Shown here piece after piece: positions 44,791 through 54,466 of a DNA stretch of 64,000 bases; within the stretch, counting starts at the first letter, position 1, and every line of letters begins with the position of its first letter. Source of the stretch: Hibiscus mutabilis. Its lineage: Eukaryota > Streptophyta > Magnoliopsida > Malvales > Malvaceae. The notes below the pieces were generated by a model, which worked only from the letters and a program-made list of their open reading frames with translations, was not told where the DNA came from and did no database searches. Position numbers and translations under genes: made by a program. Location of the stretch: NCBI GenBank assembly GCA_019671005.1, contig CM033725.1, forward strand, positions 38,214,678-38,278,677, in the 5' to 3' direction.

Positions 44791-47501
44791 TGTAGCGATG
44801 TCTTTTTCTTTTTCTCATCGCTAAATAAAACGAGGCTTTTTCGAAGTGTTTTTGAAAGGTGTTTGTGATTTCTTTGATATAAAATATTTATTCCGTGAGG
44901 TTTTAAAAATACCGCATTTTAAAAAAAATGGTGTCGCCACCGGCCACTTAGGTAGGCCGGACACCATAAAACCAGAGATTCATAAAGATTAGGTTCGGGA
45001 GTCGGTTACGGATGGGGAAGGATTAACACCCCCACACCGCCCAAAATTGGTACTTTAATAATTACCGCTTTATTAATATTGGATTTTCCGGATTAAAGTG
45101 ACAATTATTTTAAAATTCGGTCATAATGACGAATAAATTTTAAGGGCCCCGTTATCCGAGGATAAACGTCCAACCACTATCACTACGCCTGATACTGGCC
45201 CCGTTTACGCTCGGATAAAAAGGCACCGCATTAACAATTTATATCATTATGCAATCTTAGAACACATAAAAAACATAAACAAACATTCATAACGACGTAG
45301 CATTAAAACCCAAATACTATAATATAAAACAAAAACGATTAAAATGCATGAACATAACATTTCATGATGATAAAAACAAAATAAAACAAAGTATGAACAA
45401 GAAAATGCTTGCTTCCAAAATTAGACTAATTAATTTTAACATGCTTAAACACATTAAAATGAACCACAACTATAACATGCATGGCATAGACCTAAGAAAG
45501 GTACGAAATTAACAAGTCAACAATACCCCAAAAATACACTAAAACCCTTATCAATGACATAATTAGTATGTAAAAATAACTACAAAGACATTACATATAA
45601 CAAACAATATCATACTATCAAGTAACCTACAAAGAAGCGAAATGGACATAAAAACATGGTGTTTATGAGACCAATCACACAGTACAAAATGACCATAATA
45701 AGCTAACATGTAAACATGATATGCACATTAAGTTAAATATAACAACACAAGATATGTAATACGAACGATCAAATTAAAGCACAAAAAATGATATAATACA
45801 CTATAAAACATAAATAGACTAGGCGTGAATGAAACATATGTAAATATGATGTGCAACACAATACACTAAAATAGATAAAAGGAATAAAATATATAAAAGT
45901 TTAAAGCATCAGAAGGACTAAAATGGAAAAGAAACAAAACCTAAAAACAGAAATTAAATAGTTAAAGACATAATTAAGGACTTGATTAAAAACTGAATTA
46001 AACTCCAAAGGACCTATCGAGTAATAAACCCATGCGACAAGCTCAAAGTGCAAGAAACAGAAACGCGGAAGGACTGCGAAGGTATTTATGCCATTTATAA
46101 TCTGATCCAACTTAATTTCGGGGTTGAATTGAATGAAAATAAAATGCAGATGCTAATTTGAAACGAAAAAGGGGATGCAAAAGCGTGCGGCAACAGAGAA
46201 CGGGATTGAAAACGCAATTGTGCAGGGCGAAAGTAAAAGCGGGAAAAACAAAAAGGACCCTTCGTGTAATTAAACCATTTAACTATATAAAGGTTATTAT
46301 TTGTTTTATAACCGGTAATATTAAACCTAAACCTAAAAAATTATTCAGCCCCTCCCCTTTTTCTCTCAACAACTCGATATCGCTGTTCACCCCTTCCATG
46401 GCCGATGTCGTCTCGTGGTGGTGGAACCCAAACTAGCTTCAGAAAAAAACTCTCCTCTCTCTAAAACCCCGGTGTACGCTTATTTTTAGGGAAAACACTC
46501 CGATTTGCCTAGATCCGAAAAAAAACCCAAGCCTTTTTGGAAGAAAAAACCTCATTTTCACCACCCCGACATCTCTCCTCTCGACCGATTCACCCTAGGA
46601 GTGGGCTTATCACCGATTCGAAGGTGGATCGACGTTCAGAATAAGGGAGAAGATAAAGAGATAGATGCGTGGGGACCTTTCATCGGAGATCCTAGTCTCG
46701 GCCACCGTACAAGGTAACCGGCCGAAGCCTAAAAGGTATACTCTTCCCTTTTTGTTTATATTTGGTATTGTTTTTGGTTCGAATGAACATGCAAAAAAGA
46801 AAAAAAAAGAGACTACCTTTCTGGAATTTCTTGTGTATTTTTAGATCTGGTTCCAAAAAAAACCCCCCGTACAAAAGAGGGTCGACCTCATTACATATAT
46901 GCTCTTTTTTCCTTTTGGTAGATCTAATAATAATAAAAAAGATTATCTTTCTGAGATTTTGTTGTTGATAATTTGTTCTTTTGCCTCTTTTGCACGTCTG
47001 GTGGTTGGACTGATGGTACGGCGGAGTGGTGCCCGGTGTGGAGAGAGTATGGCAGCATCATCTTCGGCTGGATTCACTCACGGCCGTTAGATCAGATCTG
47101 ATCCAACGGCTGTGATTACATGGGGAATGTGCGGCCTAGATCGAGCCTTGAAATGCGTGGTGTTTGCTGGAGATGACGACACGTGGCAGAGGATATCGAA
47201 CGGTCTCGCGCGTGCTAAGCCGAACGGCCTGGAAGTGTGTTTCACGCGTTGGACAGCTCTCCCAAGGCTGATCGTGGCCGTTGGTTCTGAATTTGATCCA
47301 ATGGCCCTCCTTCAACTGCTGCAAAGAAAAATATGATATTAGATATCATATAGGGTTTTAGGGTTAATTAGATGGGATTGGGCTGGCCGAAAATGGGCCT
47401 TATAAATTACATATATATATTTTGTAATAATATGGACTTGGACTGTTATTATAATATTTGGGTTTTATATTTTAGGTTTTATTTTACATTAGTTCAATAA
47501 C

Positions 47502-47536
<35 letters not shown>

Positions 47537-47861
47537 GACGTTACATACATACGTACACGTGCACACCCATATAAGTGTAACATACGAGTACACACGCAAA
47601 CATTAATGTAACATACTAACATACATATATATATAATCATACACATAATTAACATAACATCTACACACATTAAACAAATACGCTCATACTCTATAGATAC
47701 ATACGCGACACACATACACCATTAATACGTATACATACATAGCTTATAATAACATGCACACACCACACCTTATATATATATTAGTAACACTCATACATAT
47801 AATATAATAAATATACATGCAACACTAATATGTATTTACAGGTAAAAAATGAGTGATTACA
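44791..47861 (-). repeat. Tat-4 LTR
   Basis: Plus-strand edges TGTAGCGATG (44791) and GTGATTACA (47861); 3071 bp. The shared late block lies at about 44930-45050. A CpG-rich part at 46980-47330 contains palindromic CCGTTGGATC-type sites. (AAT)n microsatellite at 47501-47534. Small open frames at 46158-46717 and 47112-47336 have no recognisable domain. Confidence 0.88.
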
Positions 47862-47876
47862 GTTGCCCCTCTTTGC
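47862..47876 (-). other. Tat-4 polypurine tract
   Basis: The minus strand reads GCAAAGAGGGGCAAC directly before the LTR start, nearly the same as 5355-5366 in Tat-1. Confidence 0.75.
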
Positions 47877-48009
47877 TTGTTCTCATGGAATGGGAAACAA
47901 AGCAAAGATTCATAAGCACTCATTTTTATCAGACTTCCCTGTTTGTAGCTTTGGAAAAACGTGTTCTTTTGGACATCCCCACTCTTCCTTAGCTGAATCT
48001 TCGGGCTTG

Positions 48010-48435
48010 TAAGTTCTTCCTATATAGAGCTTCGTTACCTTCCGATCTTGGAGCTACAGACTCTTCCTATATAGAACCCTTCACTCTAAAGCCTCGAGTT
48101 ATGAGTCCCTCCTATATAGAACTTTTCAGTTCGAGACAGTAAAGCTTGGAGTCCTTCCTATATAGAACTCTTCGCCTTCAACGCTGGTTTCTCCTATATA
48201 AAACCTTTTGCGCCGCTAATGGATTCTTCCGACTGGGAGTTCCTCCTACATAGAACTGCTAGTCTTCAAACCCTGGAGCCGTCAGTCCTTCCTATATAGA
48301 ACTTTTGGCTTCTGAAATTTCAGAGTTACAGGTTCTTCCTATATAGAACCTTTCACTCTAAGACAGTGAAACTCAGAGCCTTTCCTATATAAGACTCTTC
48401 GCTTTCGACACAACAGGTTTCCTATATAACCCTGT
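48010..48435 (-). repeat. ~45-bp tandem repeats with a TTCCTATATAGAAC core
   Basis: The plus-strand core TTCCTATATAGAACc/t recurs about ten times, near 48018, 48066, 48108, 48154, 48189, 48242, 48287, 48333, 48377 and 48415, at 35-53 bp steps. It lies in the 3' UTR of Tat-4, where Tat-1 has an unrelated array. Confidence 0.75.
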
Positions 48436-48590
48436 GTCATAGGTGAATTCCTTCGACTGAGAGTTCTTTTTGAGATTTTGGATTTCTTCCTCTATGGAAC
48501 CTTTCACTGGGGCTTGAAAATGTAGGTTCCTTTTTTTTTTACGAGGCTGTTGCCATTTTTGGACCTACGCTACTAAGACTGCCGCATCAT

Positions 48591-48817
48591 GCCCGAAGGA
48601 CTTATTTATGGCCCGAAGGACTTATCATCATGCTCGAAAGACTTACTGATGGCCCGAGGGACTTAACATCGTGCCCGAAGGACTTACCGATGACCCGAAG
48701 GATTTAACATCTGGGTCTGACGCCGCTATGGCTATTGTTTTTTTTTTTTGGGAACTCACGCCGATATGCTGCCGCATCATGCCCGAAGGACTTACTGATG
48801 GCCCGAAGGACTTATCA
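48591..48817 (-). repeat. ~20-bp tandem repeats, GCCCGAAGGACTTA core
   Basis: Copies start near 48591, 48611, 48631, 48651, 48672 and 48692, then again at 48781 and 48801, at 20-21 bp steps. The two groups each follow a CTGCCGCATCAT phrase, so a longer unit of about 190 bp has also been duplicated. Confidence 0.78.
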
Positions 48818-48822
48818 CTATG

Positions 48823-49177
48823 TACTTAGTTTTCAAATATAATATCCAATAAATTTGAAAATGGAAAATGTGTTTTGATTGCTTATCTTAAAACACAAAT
48901 ACAACTTTGATTGCTTGCGTAGGGAGACAGAGATGAGAGGCGGCAACAAAAGGAAAATGTGGCGGAGGTGGTGTGAAGAAAAAATGACTTCAATTTTCAA
49001 CAGAAGTTAACAATTTGTGTTTCTGGGTAATTTGCAGAGAAAGAGATGAGAGATTTTGGTCTGAGTAATAAAGAGTGGACCATACAGAGGTTCAATTTCC
49101 TTGAAACCTAAACACGCTCGACTCTAAGAAGACGGGAACTGATCTATCGAAACAATATATGTGATCAAAACATAAGG
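48823..49177. other. Unassigned stretch right of Tat-4
   Basis: Mixed sequence with no domain, repeat or inverted end recognised. Confidence 0.4.
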
Positions 49178-49724
49178 CTTAATACACAAATAAATGTGTT
49201 AAAAGTATTTTTCGACTCAAAGTAAATACTTAATATTTTATTTCGTAATCATTGTAAGATTTTTTCGTCATAATCGTTAATCTTTTTCATTATCTAGTAA
49301 TAAAATGATATGTAACCTATGTCTGTAATTTTCTTTACTTTTAATTTTAAAAAATAAGAAAATTTTAATCTTATATAAAAGAAAACCTAAAAGAATTCAA
49401 TTTTGCTAAAAAAGCCCACAAACCCTAATCTTAAATTCTTCTTCTCAAATTATCAATTCAACCACCACCGACCACCGTTTTCTTCTTTAACCCTTCATAC
49501 ACGATAGCCTCAATTTTACATCGTCAAAATCAACAAACAAGCAACAAAACAAACCATATGCATCAAACATGACATATGGGCAAACGAAGAACCAGACCTT
49601 ATGATGCAAACAACGAATGGACGAACAAAAAGCTGGACCTTGTGACTAGACCCACTTCAACGACAACAATGATGTGTTCGACGTCGATAGAGGGGAGATT
49701 TAGAGAATGAGGGTTCTTTTAAAA

Positions 49725-50800
49725 GGCTTAACCGTCAAACAGGTGCCCAAACTATATCTTTTTTCAGTTAGGTGCCTAAATTATTTTTCTGGTCAAATAA
49801 GTGTCTAGAGTTTCATTCTCTGACCCATTTAAGGTTCTCCATTAATTCACACCGTTAAAGGACACGTGTCATCTTCTGAAAATTCTAAAATTATATTATA
49901 AATAAATAAAATTACTTAATTTTCAGAAATTCTCTAAGTTTCTCAGATTTCACAAAACAACCCTAAATTTTAAAATTCCTAACTCCCCAAAAACCTAAAT
50001 CTTGATTTGGGTAAATTCGGCCGCCGCCCACCACACCAGTCGCCGTCACGACTATTTCCCCCCCAACTTGTCGAAAATTGACCGATGCCGTGCGAATCAT
50101 CAAAATTGCCAAATAGTTTTTTTGAACGATTCGCCACGAACGACGACAAGAGAAGCGACAAACGGCGTGTAGGTTGTTTGCCGAAGGGAAGACGCTTCAT
50201 TTCGTCGCCAACAACAAGGCCAACAGCGGTAAGAGTGGTCAAATTTAGAGAGTTAAAGAATTTGGGGACTATTTTGAGAATATTTAAAAATTTCAAGATA
50301 TTTTTATTTTGTTTTATTATTTTTATTTAGTTTTAATATAATTTTTTAATTTTCAAGAGGTGACACGTGCCTTTTAACAGTGAAAAATATAAAAGAACCT
50401 TAAATGAGTTACAAAATAAAACGTTAAGCACCTATTTAGCAAAAAAAATAATTTAAGCACCTAACTAAAAAAAGGCATAGTTTGGACACCTAATTAGAAA
50501 AAAGGAAAAAACTTTGATACACGGGCCTTCTAATTTTAGGGGTTAAGATTTTAGTTTAGGGTTTAAGATTTAGAGGTTTAGGTTGTAGTGTTTAAAATTT
50601 AAGGTTGGTGTTTAGAATTTAGGGTTTATAGTGTTGGGTTTAGTTTTTTAGGATTAGGGTTAAAAATTTAAGATTTGAGTTTTTATAGTGTATATACACA
50701 GGCTTGTGTAAAATTAATTTTACACAACCTGTATATCAAAGTTTTACCCTTAGAAAAAAGGGCATAATTTAAGCATCTATTCACCTATTGAGCCTTCTAA
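49725..50800. mobile_element. Inner fold-back element with long terminal inverted repeats
   Basis: The left arm AGGTGCCCAAACTATATC, then TTAGGTGCCTAAATTA, then CATTTAAGGTTC pairs with the reversed right arm AGGTGTCCAAACTATGCC, then TTAGGTGCTTAAATTA, then CATTTAAGGTTC. About 130-190 bp arms. The middle includes a GC-rich part (50020-50230) with an open frame of 105 codons on the minus strand and no known domain; it could be captured host sequence. The right arm holds the telomere-like MITE. Confidence 0.65.
50494..50759. mobile_element. MITE with telomere-like interior, copy 2, with 10-bp target duplication
   Basis: The element at 50504-50749 (246 bp) has inverted tips GGAAAAAACTTTGATAC and GTATATCAAAGTTTTACCC. 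TTAGAAAAAA flanks both sides (50494-50503 and 50750-50759). The interior is degenerate TTTAGGG-like repeats (TTTAGGGTTTAAG, TTTAGAATTTAGGG, ATTAGGGTTAA). A perfect 24-bp palindrome with halves TTGTGTAAAATT and AATTTTACACAA lies near the right end (50704-50727). Confidence 0.8.
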
Positions 50801-51033
50801 AAAATATCAAAGTTTTGGGGAATTTTTTAAAGATGTTATTGATTATTTAATTTTTTAAACAAAATTAAACGAAAAATAAGAAAATGTTGCATGTCACATT
50901 TTATTGGATGACAAATTTAATCGATTGTTAACAAAAAACCTACTTGGGCAAACAAAAAATTAGGAATGTATCTGAAAAAAAAATATATAATTTAGACACT
51001 TATTTCACTATTAAGTGAAAACATGATTAATAC

Positions 51034-51400
51034 CTCCCCTTCCTTCTTGGCTATTGCTCCTATTCTGGCTGCTGTTTTCTTCTTGCAACACATAGAAAGG
51101 AAGGAATACAATTTCGGGCATCCGGTAATCGGTTCGCTTGTTTACTTGACAGCAGATTAAGAGCCAGTATATGTAAATGGATTGAGCTTCAGTTCATTTA
51201 GAGGGAAATGGAAGAGTTCAGAAACTACAAAGATCATATTTGTATAAACCAGTTACTATACCTAAGGATCAACCCTTCACCACCATGCAAATATGGTGGC
51301 AACCAGGACTTAAATCAGTTCTAAGTTCTACATATATGACAGTCTTTCCAATGATAAAAACAACAAAAAGAAAGACTCATTTCCTGTTAACAGAGCTTTG
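51034..51400. other. Host sequence between fold-back elements and RPL27
   Basis: A short plus-strand reading at about 51028-51159 (SPSFLAIAPILAAVFFLQHI, then HPVIGSLVYLTAD and a stop) has a hydrophobic run. It might be a gene scrap, but is not recognised. Nothing else seen. Confidence 0.35.
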
Positions 51401-51761
51401 TCTTAAACTCGGCAGCTAATCTCGCCTGACATTGGGTTGCGAAGCATTGCCATTACATAGTAATGGTCAAAACTCTACTAATTACAATGAAACCAATGGC
51501 TGCTACTTTCATTTCAACCAGAACGGTGAAAACAGAACCGGGAAACACTGCAGGTCAATCTTTTAAAACTAGCTTAACCTTAATTCACCAATTTTTCTAA
51601 AGCAGTCAACAAATCTCACATCTCGAAAAACTACATCCCATCAACTTGCAACTTTTATCATAAAACAATGCTCAAAACCAAAAATATCTGATGATAAAAC
51701 AATGCTCGAAACACTAAATAGAGCTCAAAATCAGTAATAAGAAATAATAGAAACCCAAATC
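51401..51761 (-). other. RPL27: Probable RPL27 3' UTR and flank
   Basis: Non-coding sequence immediately downstream of the RPL27 stop codon on the minus strand. It includes a tandem duplication of an ATAAAACAATGCTC phrase at about 51661-51712. The polyadenylation site cannot be fixed from sequence. Confidence 0.45.
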
Positions 51762-52169
51762 TCAAAATCTCAACTTTGTGAAAAACCACCTGTTTTTGCC
51801 AGTCTTGAACCTCTCCTCAAGCTTGGCCTTGGTAGCCTTGCAGGCGGAGACTTTCTTGTCCTTGGTCTGGAGGGAGTCGACAGAGACCACGTCCTTCAGG
51901 TCCGCATCCAGGGTGTAACGCGTGGGCATCACGTGCTGGTAATTGACAAGCTTGAGGAAGCATTTCACGCGGGATTTCTTGGCTGTCATCTTGGGAGAGT
52001 CCTTGCGGATAACCTTGCTCGGGTATTTCTTAATCCCTGCAACCAAACAGTGACCGTAAGGGCGGTCGCGGGTTCCTTCATCGAAGGACTTGACGATCAC
52101 CGCCTTGCGACCGGCGTAGCGGCCCTGCAAAACGACCACCGCCTTGTTTGGCTTCAGGAACTTCACCAT
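51762..52169 (-). CDS. RPL27: 60S ribosomal protein L27 (eL27)
   Basis: Structural protein of the large cytosolic ribosomal subunit. A single uninterrupted frame of 135 codons, the usual plant eL27 length, starts MVKFLKPNKAVVVLQGRYAG and ends NRWFFTKLRF. The N-terminal KOW-like fold (VVVLQGRYAGRKAVIVKSFD), the block YGHCLVAGIKKYPSKV and the basic C-terminus (KLEERFKTGKNRW) are all present. The start is chosen because the family begins MVKFLK and the next upstream frame is broken. No intron in the coding part. It is an island of host sequence among transposons, and its promoter at 52231-52307 is of the ribosomal-protein type. The intact frame suggests a functional gene rather than a processed pseudogene. 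Confidence 0.96.
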   Translation of the reverse strand: MVKFLKPNKAVVVLQGRYAGRKAVIVKSFDEGTRDRPYGHCLVAGIKKYPSKVIRKDSPKMTAKKSRVKCFLKLVNYQHVMPTRYTLDADLKDVVSVDSLQTKDKKVSACKATKAKLEERFKTGKNRWFFTKLRF

Positions 52170-52230
52170 CGATGATTGCTGCTCCGCTTTCCTTTGTTGG
52201 TTGCACTGATACTTGTGTCGATCGAAATGA

Positions 52231-52307
52231 AAACCCTAGCTTCTCCTTTTTAAGAACTGATGGGCTCCATTGTTGTAATACATCTTTAGCCCAAGATAGA
52301 TTGGGCC
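52231..52307 (-). promoter_or_regulatory. RPL27: RPL27 promoter elements: telo-box and site II motifs
   Basis: AAACCCTA at 52231-52238 is a telo-box, about 65 bp upstream of the start codon and probably in the leader. TGGGCT (52261-52266), AGCCCA (52288-52293) and TGGGCC (52302-52307) are site II (TCP-type) motifs. This pairing is the recognised signature of plant ribosomal-protein promoters, active in dividing cells. No good TATA box is seen, as is common for these genes. Confidence 0.75.
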
Positions 52308-52469
52308 TTATCATTGGGTATTTTCTTAAGGGTGCCAGTATATTCAATTTTGCTTTAATTTTCAGCTCAATAAACCATACCACTTTCCTGATTTAGAATC
52401 CAACTTTTTTGTCATCAGGTTTCTAAGCTATAATATGTAACAATTTTAGGGTCACTATTATCTCAGACC

Positions 52470-52830
52470 TTCACTGTCCTTGCTTAAACGTTAATGGAAG
52501 AGTCTCTCCATCCACCGAAATTGGCTATATTGGAGGACTCATCCGTGATCAGGGAGGAGGATGGATAATGGGATTTCATAAAGTTGTTGGTATTGTTCCA
52601 CCACTCCAAGCTGAGTTGTGGGCACTACCTCGTTCGTGTCATTGCCAATATGACAAGAAAGAGTTAGTCGGTTAATTTTCAATGGGTGCCACGCGAGGCT
52701 AACAAGTCGGCCGATATGCTTACTAAACTTGCAGATCCTCTCTGAAATGTTACTACCGTGCGCGATAGTTCTCCGACTGCTTTGTCTCCCTTCCCCTCTA
52801 AGTAGGATTAGGATTTGTAAAAAAAAAAAG
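52470..52830 (+). pseudogene. RNase H-like (RVT_3) retroposon fragment with poly(A)
   Basis: Pieces on the plus strand read LNVNGRVSPSTEIGYIGGLI, then RDQGGGWIMGFHKVVGIV, PPLQAELWALP and FQWVPREANKSADMLTKLAD. These are blocks of the plant RNase H family (RVT_3) found at the end of LINE-type polyproteins and in host-like genes. The middle is missing and frames change. The fragment ends in a short A-run (52818-52829), consistent with a 5'-truncated retroposon. The catalytic Asp of the first block is Asn (NVN instead of the usual DG-type start). Confidence 0.65.
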
Positions 52831-52860
52831 GTCATGTGACATTATACATTTTCAAGATTG

Positions 52861-52893
<33 letters not shown>

Positions 52894-53515
52894 ATTTTAT
52901 TATTAAATGGTTAAATTGATATTTTATCCTAATTTAGGGGTCAAATTAAAAATTAAATCTTTTGACTAGTGTGTCACATCATCGAATTCAGAAACATATT
53001 TTTTTTTAAATTGATTACCAAACCGAAACAGACTAAAAATAAAAGGGATTGTCAATTTAGTTTACCCTAATAAAATTTACTAAAATATGCAACAATCTTT
53101 TGAAAACTTACATTTCTTTTTGGATACTTGTATTGTGTATCATGAAATTTTAGACTCAATATCAATCTCTGGTACTAGAGATGTTCAAATTCAGGTGTTC
53201 GGTTCCCCGGGTAGTATATTTGTCGGCTCGTGTCTCGGCCCGTGATTACCGAGTACCCACTAGTCTTGTATTCATACTATTAGGGTATTTGATTCACATT
53301 TTTTAAAATTTTTAATCTAATTTTTTAATATATATATATACATGTATTATATATATATATATAGGAAACACAAAATTTAAAAGTTTATAATACATAATCC
53401 ATACACAAAAAGTAGTGATTTGAATTTAATTTAAAGGAAAAATATTTATATATATATATATATATTAAAGTTTATCATTAAAAGAATGCAGTAAAATATT
53501 AATGTAATTGAAACC
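52831..53515. other. AT-rich non-coding stretch
   Basis: Includes a (TA)n run at about 52860-52890 and further TA runs at 53330-53365 and 53450-53466. Around 53180-53280 a segment GTTCGGTTCCCCGGG...GGCTCGTGTCTCGGCCCG resembles hAT-type MITEs, but paired ends were not established. Confidence 0.4.
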
Positions 53516-53780
53516 GACAGTAGAGAAGCTGCTACTGTGGTACAGTCATGGAGCTTGGTGCTGCAATAGGAATTGGATCTTCAATGTTACCTTTCCTTGT
53601 TGAAATGCAACATAGGAATGTTCAAGTGCAGTTTGTTCCTTGAGAGGGGAATCGGGTAGTAGATGCAATGGCCAAATTGGTATGGCAATTATCCTTTGGG
53701 TTCCAGCAGTATAGTGTACCACCTGCATCTGTTAGGAATTTAGTTTATCGGGATTGTACTGCTCCTGTTTCTTTTACTTA
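53516..53780 (+). pseudogene. Second RNase H-like (RVT_3) tail fragment
   Basis: The plus strand reads VQVQFVP(stop)EGNRVVDAMAKLVWQLSFGF, then RDCTAPVSFT and a stop: the last block of the same RNase H family (FVPREGN...ADAMAKLA type) with one in-frame stop. Upstream bases 53516-53610 are frameshifted. It lies 700 bp from the first fragment in the same orientation, so both may come from one interrupted insertion or from separate ones. Confidence 0.6.
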
Positions 53781-54466
53781 GCATATGTTGTTTTTTCTTT
53801 CCTTTATAATAAAAAAATATTATTTTTGATCATGAATTTTTTCTTAAGAATCTTATATTGACAAATTAATATAAATATTTAAAAAAATTAGTTAAAAGTA
53901 CATAATACAAACCTATAAAGAATTTAAGGCTTTAAATTTAGCTTTATGGTAAAAATATTAAGAACCTAAAATAAAAATATAAGTTAAAATTAATATATAT
54001 ATATATATTAAAAGTACTAGGTCGAGCCGAGTACCTGGTTAGAAAAAAATTGGCCCAAGCCTGACCCGAGCACTCGAGAAAAATAAAGGGTCGAGTACCC
54101 AACTTGGATGAGTATTTTTTTTAGAAAAATACATATTTTTAGGGGTTTGGGTCGGTGAGTCAACGAACAGGATCATATGATTATGGTATTTTTGAGATTG
54201 CAAGAAAGTTTGTATGAGAAAGAAATTCAATTAATAGAGTGAGATTTGTGTGCATCTGATGAAATAGCTAGGGTTGATGATATAACTCTAACAACGAACT
54301 TTAGTCGCGAGGTAAATGACTAGCCATGAAATGTACTACATTCTCATTCATAGGAATATTAGGGACTAATTTCTTTGAAGTAGGTGTTTTCACTGCTAGT
54401 GATTAAAATATATTAAAATATTTTAATCATTACTTTTTTATTAAAATGATATTATAGTTTTATGTT
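53781..54466. other. Non-coding stretch left of the gypsy element
   Basis: AT-rich. At 54020-54110 the phrase GGTCGAGCCGAGTACC...CCCGAGCACTCGAG...GGTCGAGTACCC recalls hAT-type MITEs, partners not resolved. (TA)n at about 53991-54008. Confidence 0.4.

Larger units (their letters stand above)
44791..48822 (-). mobile_element. Tat-4: 3' LTR and 3' UTR of a Tat-lineage element
   Basis: Minus-strand order: repeat-rich 3' UTR (48822-47877), polypurine tract, LTR (47861-44791). The sequence next to the LTR matches that of Tat-1 (GTGCTTATG, then the AAAGAGGGGCA tract, then TGTAATCAC). Gag, pol and the 5' LTR are absent. CTATG lies just outside the LTR (44786-44790) and again where element similarity ends (48818-48822). 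Confidence 0.85.
49178..51033. mobile_element. Outer fold-back (MULE-like) element, carrying nested inserts
   Basis: The left arm (CTTAATACACAAATAAATGTG..., then AATCGTTAATC..., then AATAAAATGATATGTAAC) and the right arm read in reverse (CTTAATAGTGAAATAAGTGTC..., then AATCGATTAAATTTGTC, then AATAAAATGTGACATGCAAC) match over about 170 bp. Contains two further inverted-repeat elements. Boundaries are approximate, and no target duplication was identified. Confidence 0.55.

Noticed and set aside
46158..46717. Open frames of 92 and 70 codons that look gene-like (basic, Pro-rich)
   Set aside because: They fall in the Tat-4 LTR, antisense to the element, with no start context or domain support.
48591..48817. 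CRISPR-like array (short regular repeats)
   Set aside because: Units are contiguous at 20-21 bp with no unique spacers and sit in a retrotransposon UTR of a plant genome.
51028..51159. Short hydrophobic reading frame as a host gene exon
   Set aside because: No recognisable family, no start, no conserved splice context; left as unassigned.
52861..52892. (TA)n runs here and at 40931, 41485, 53331 and 53451 as regulatory sites
   Set aside because: Simple dinucleotide repeats common in plant AT-rich DNA; nothing else supports function.
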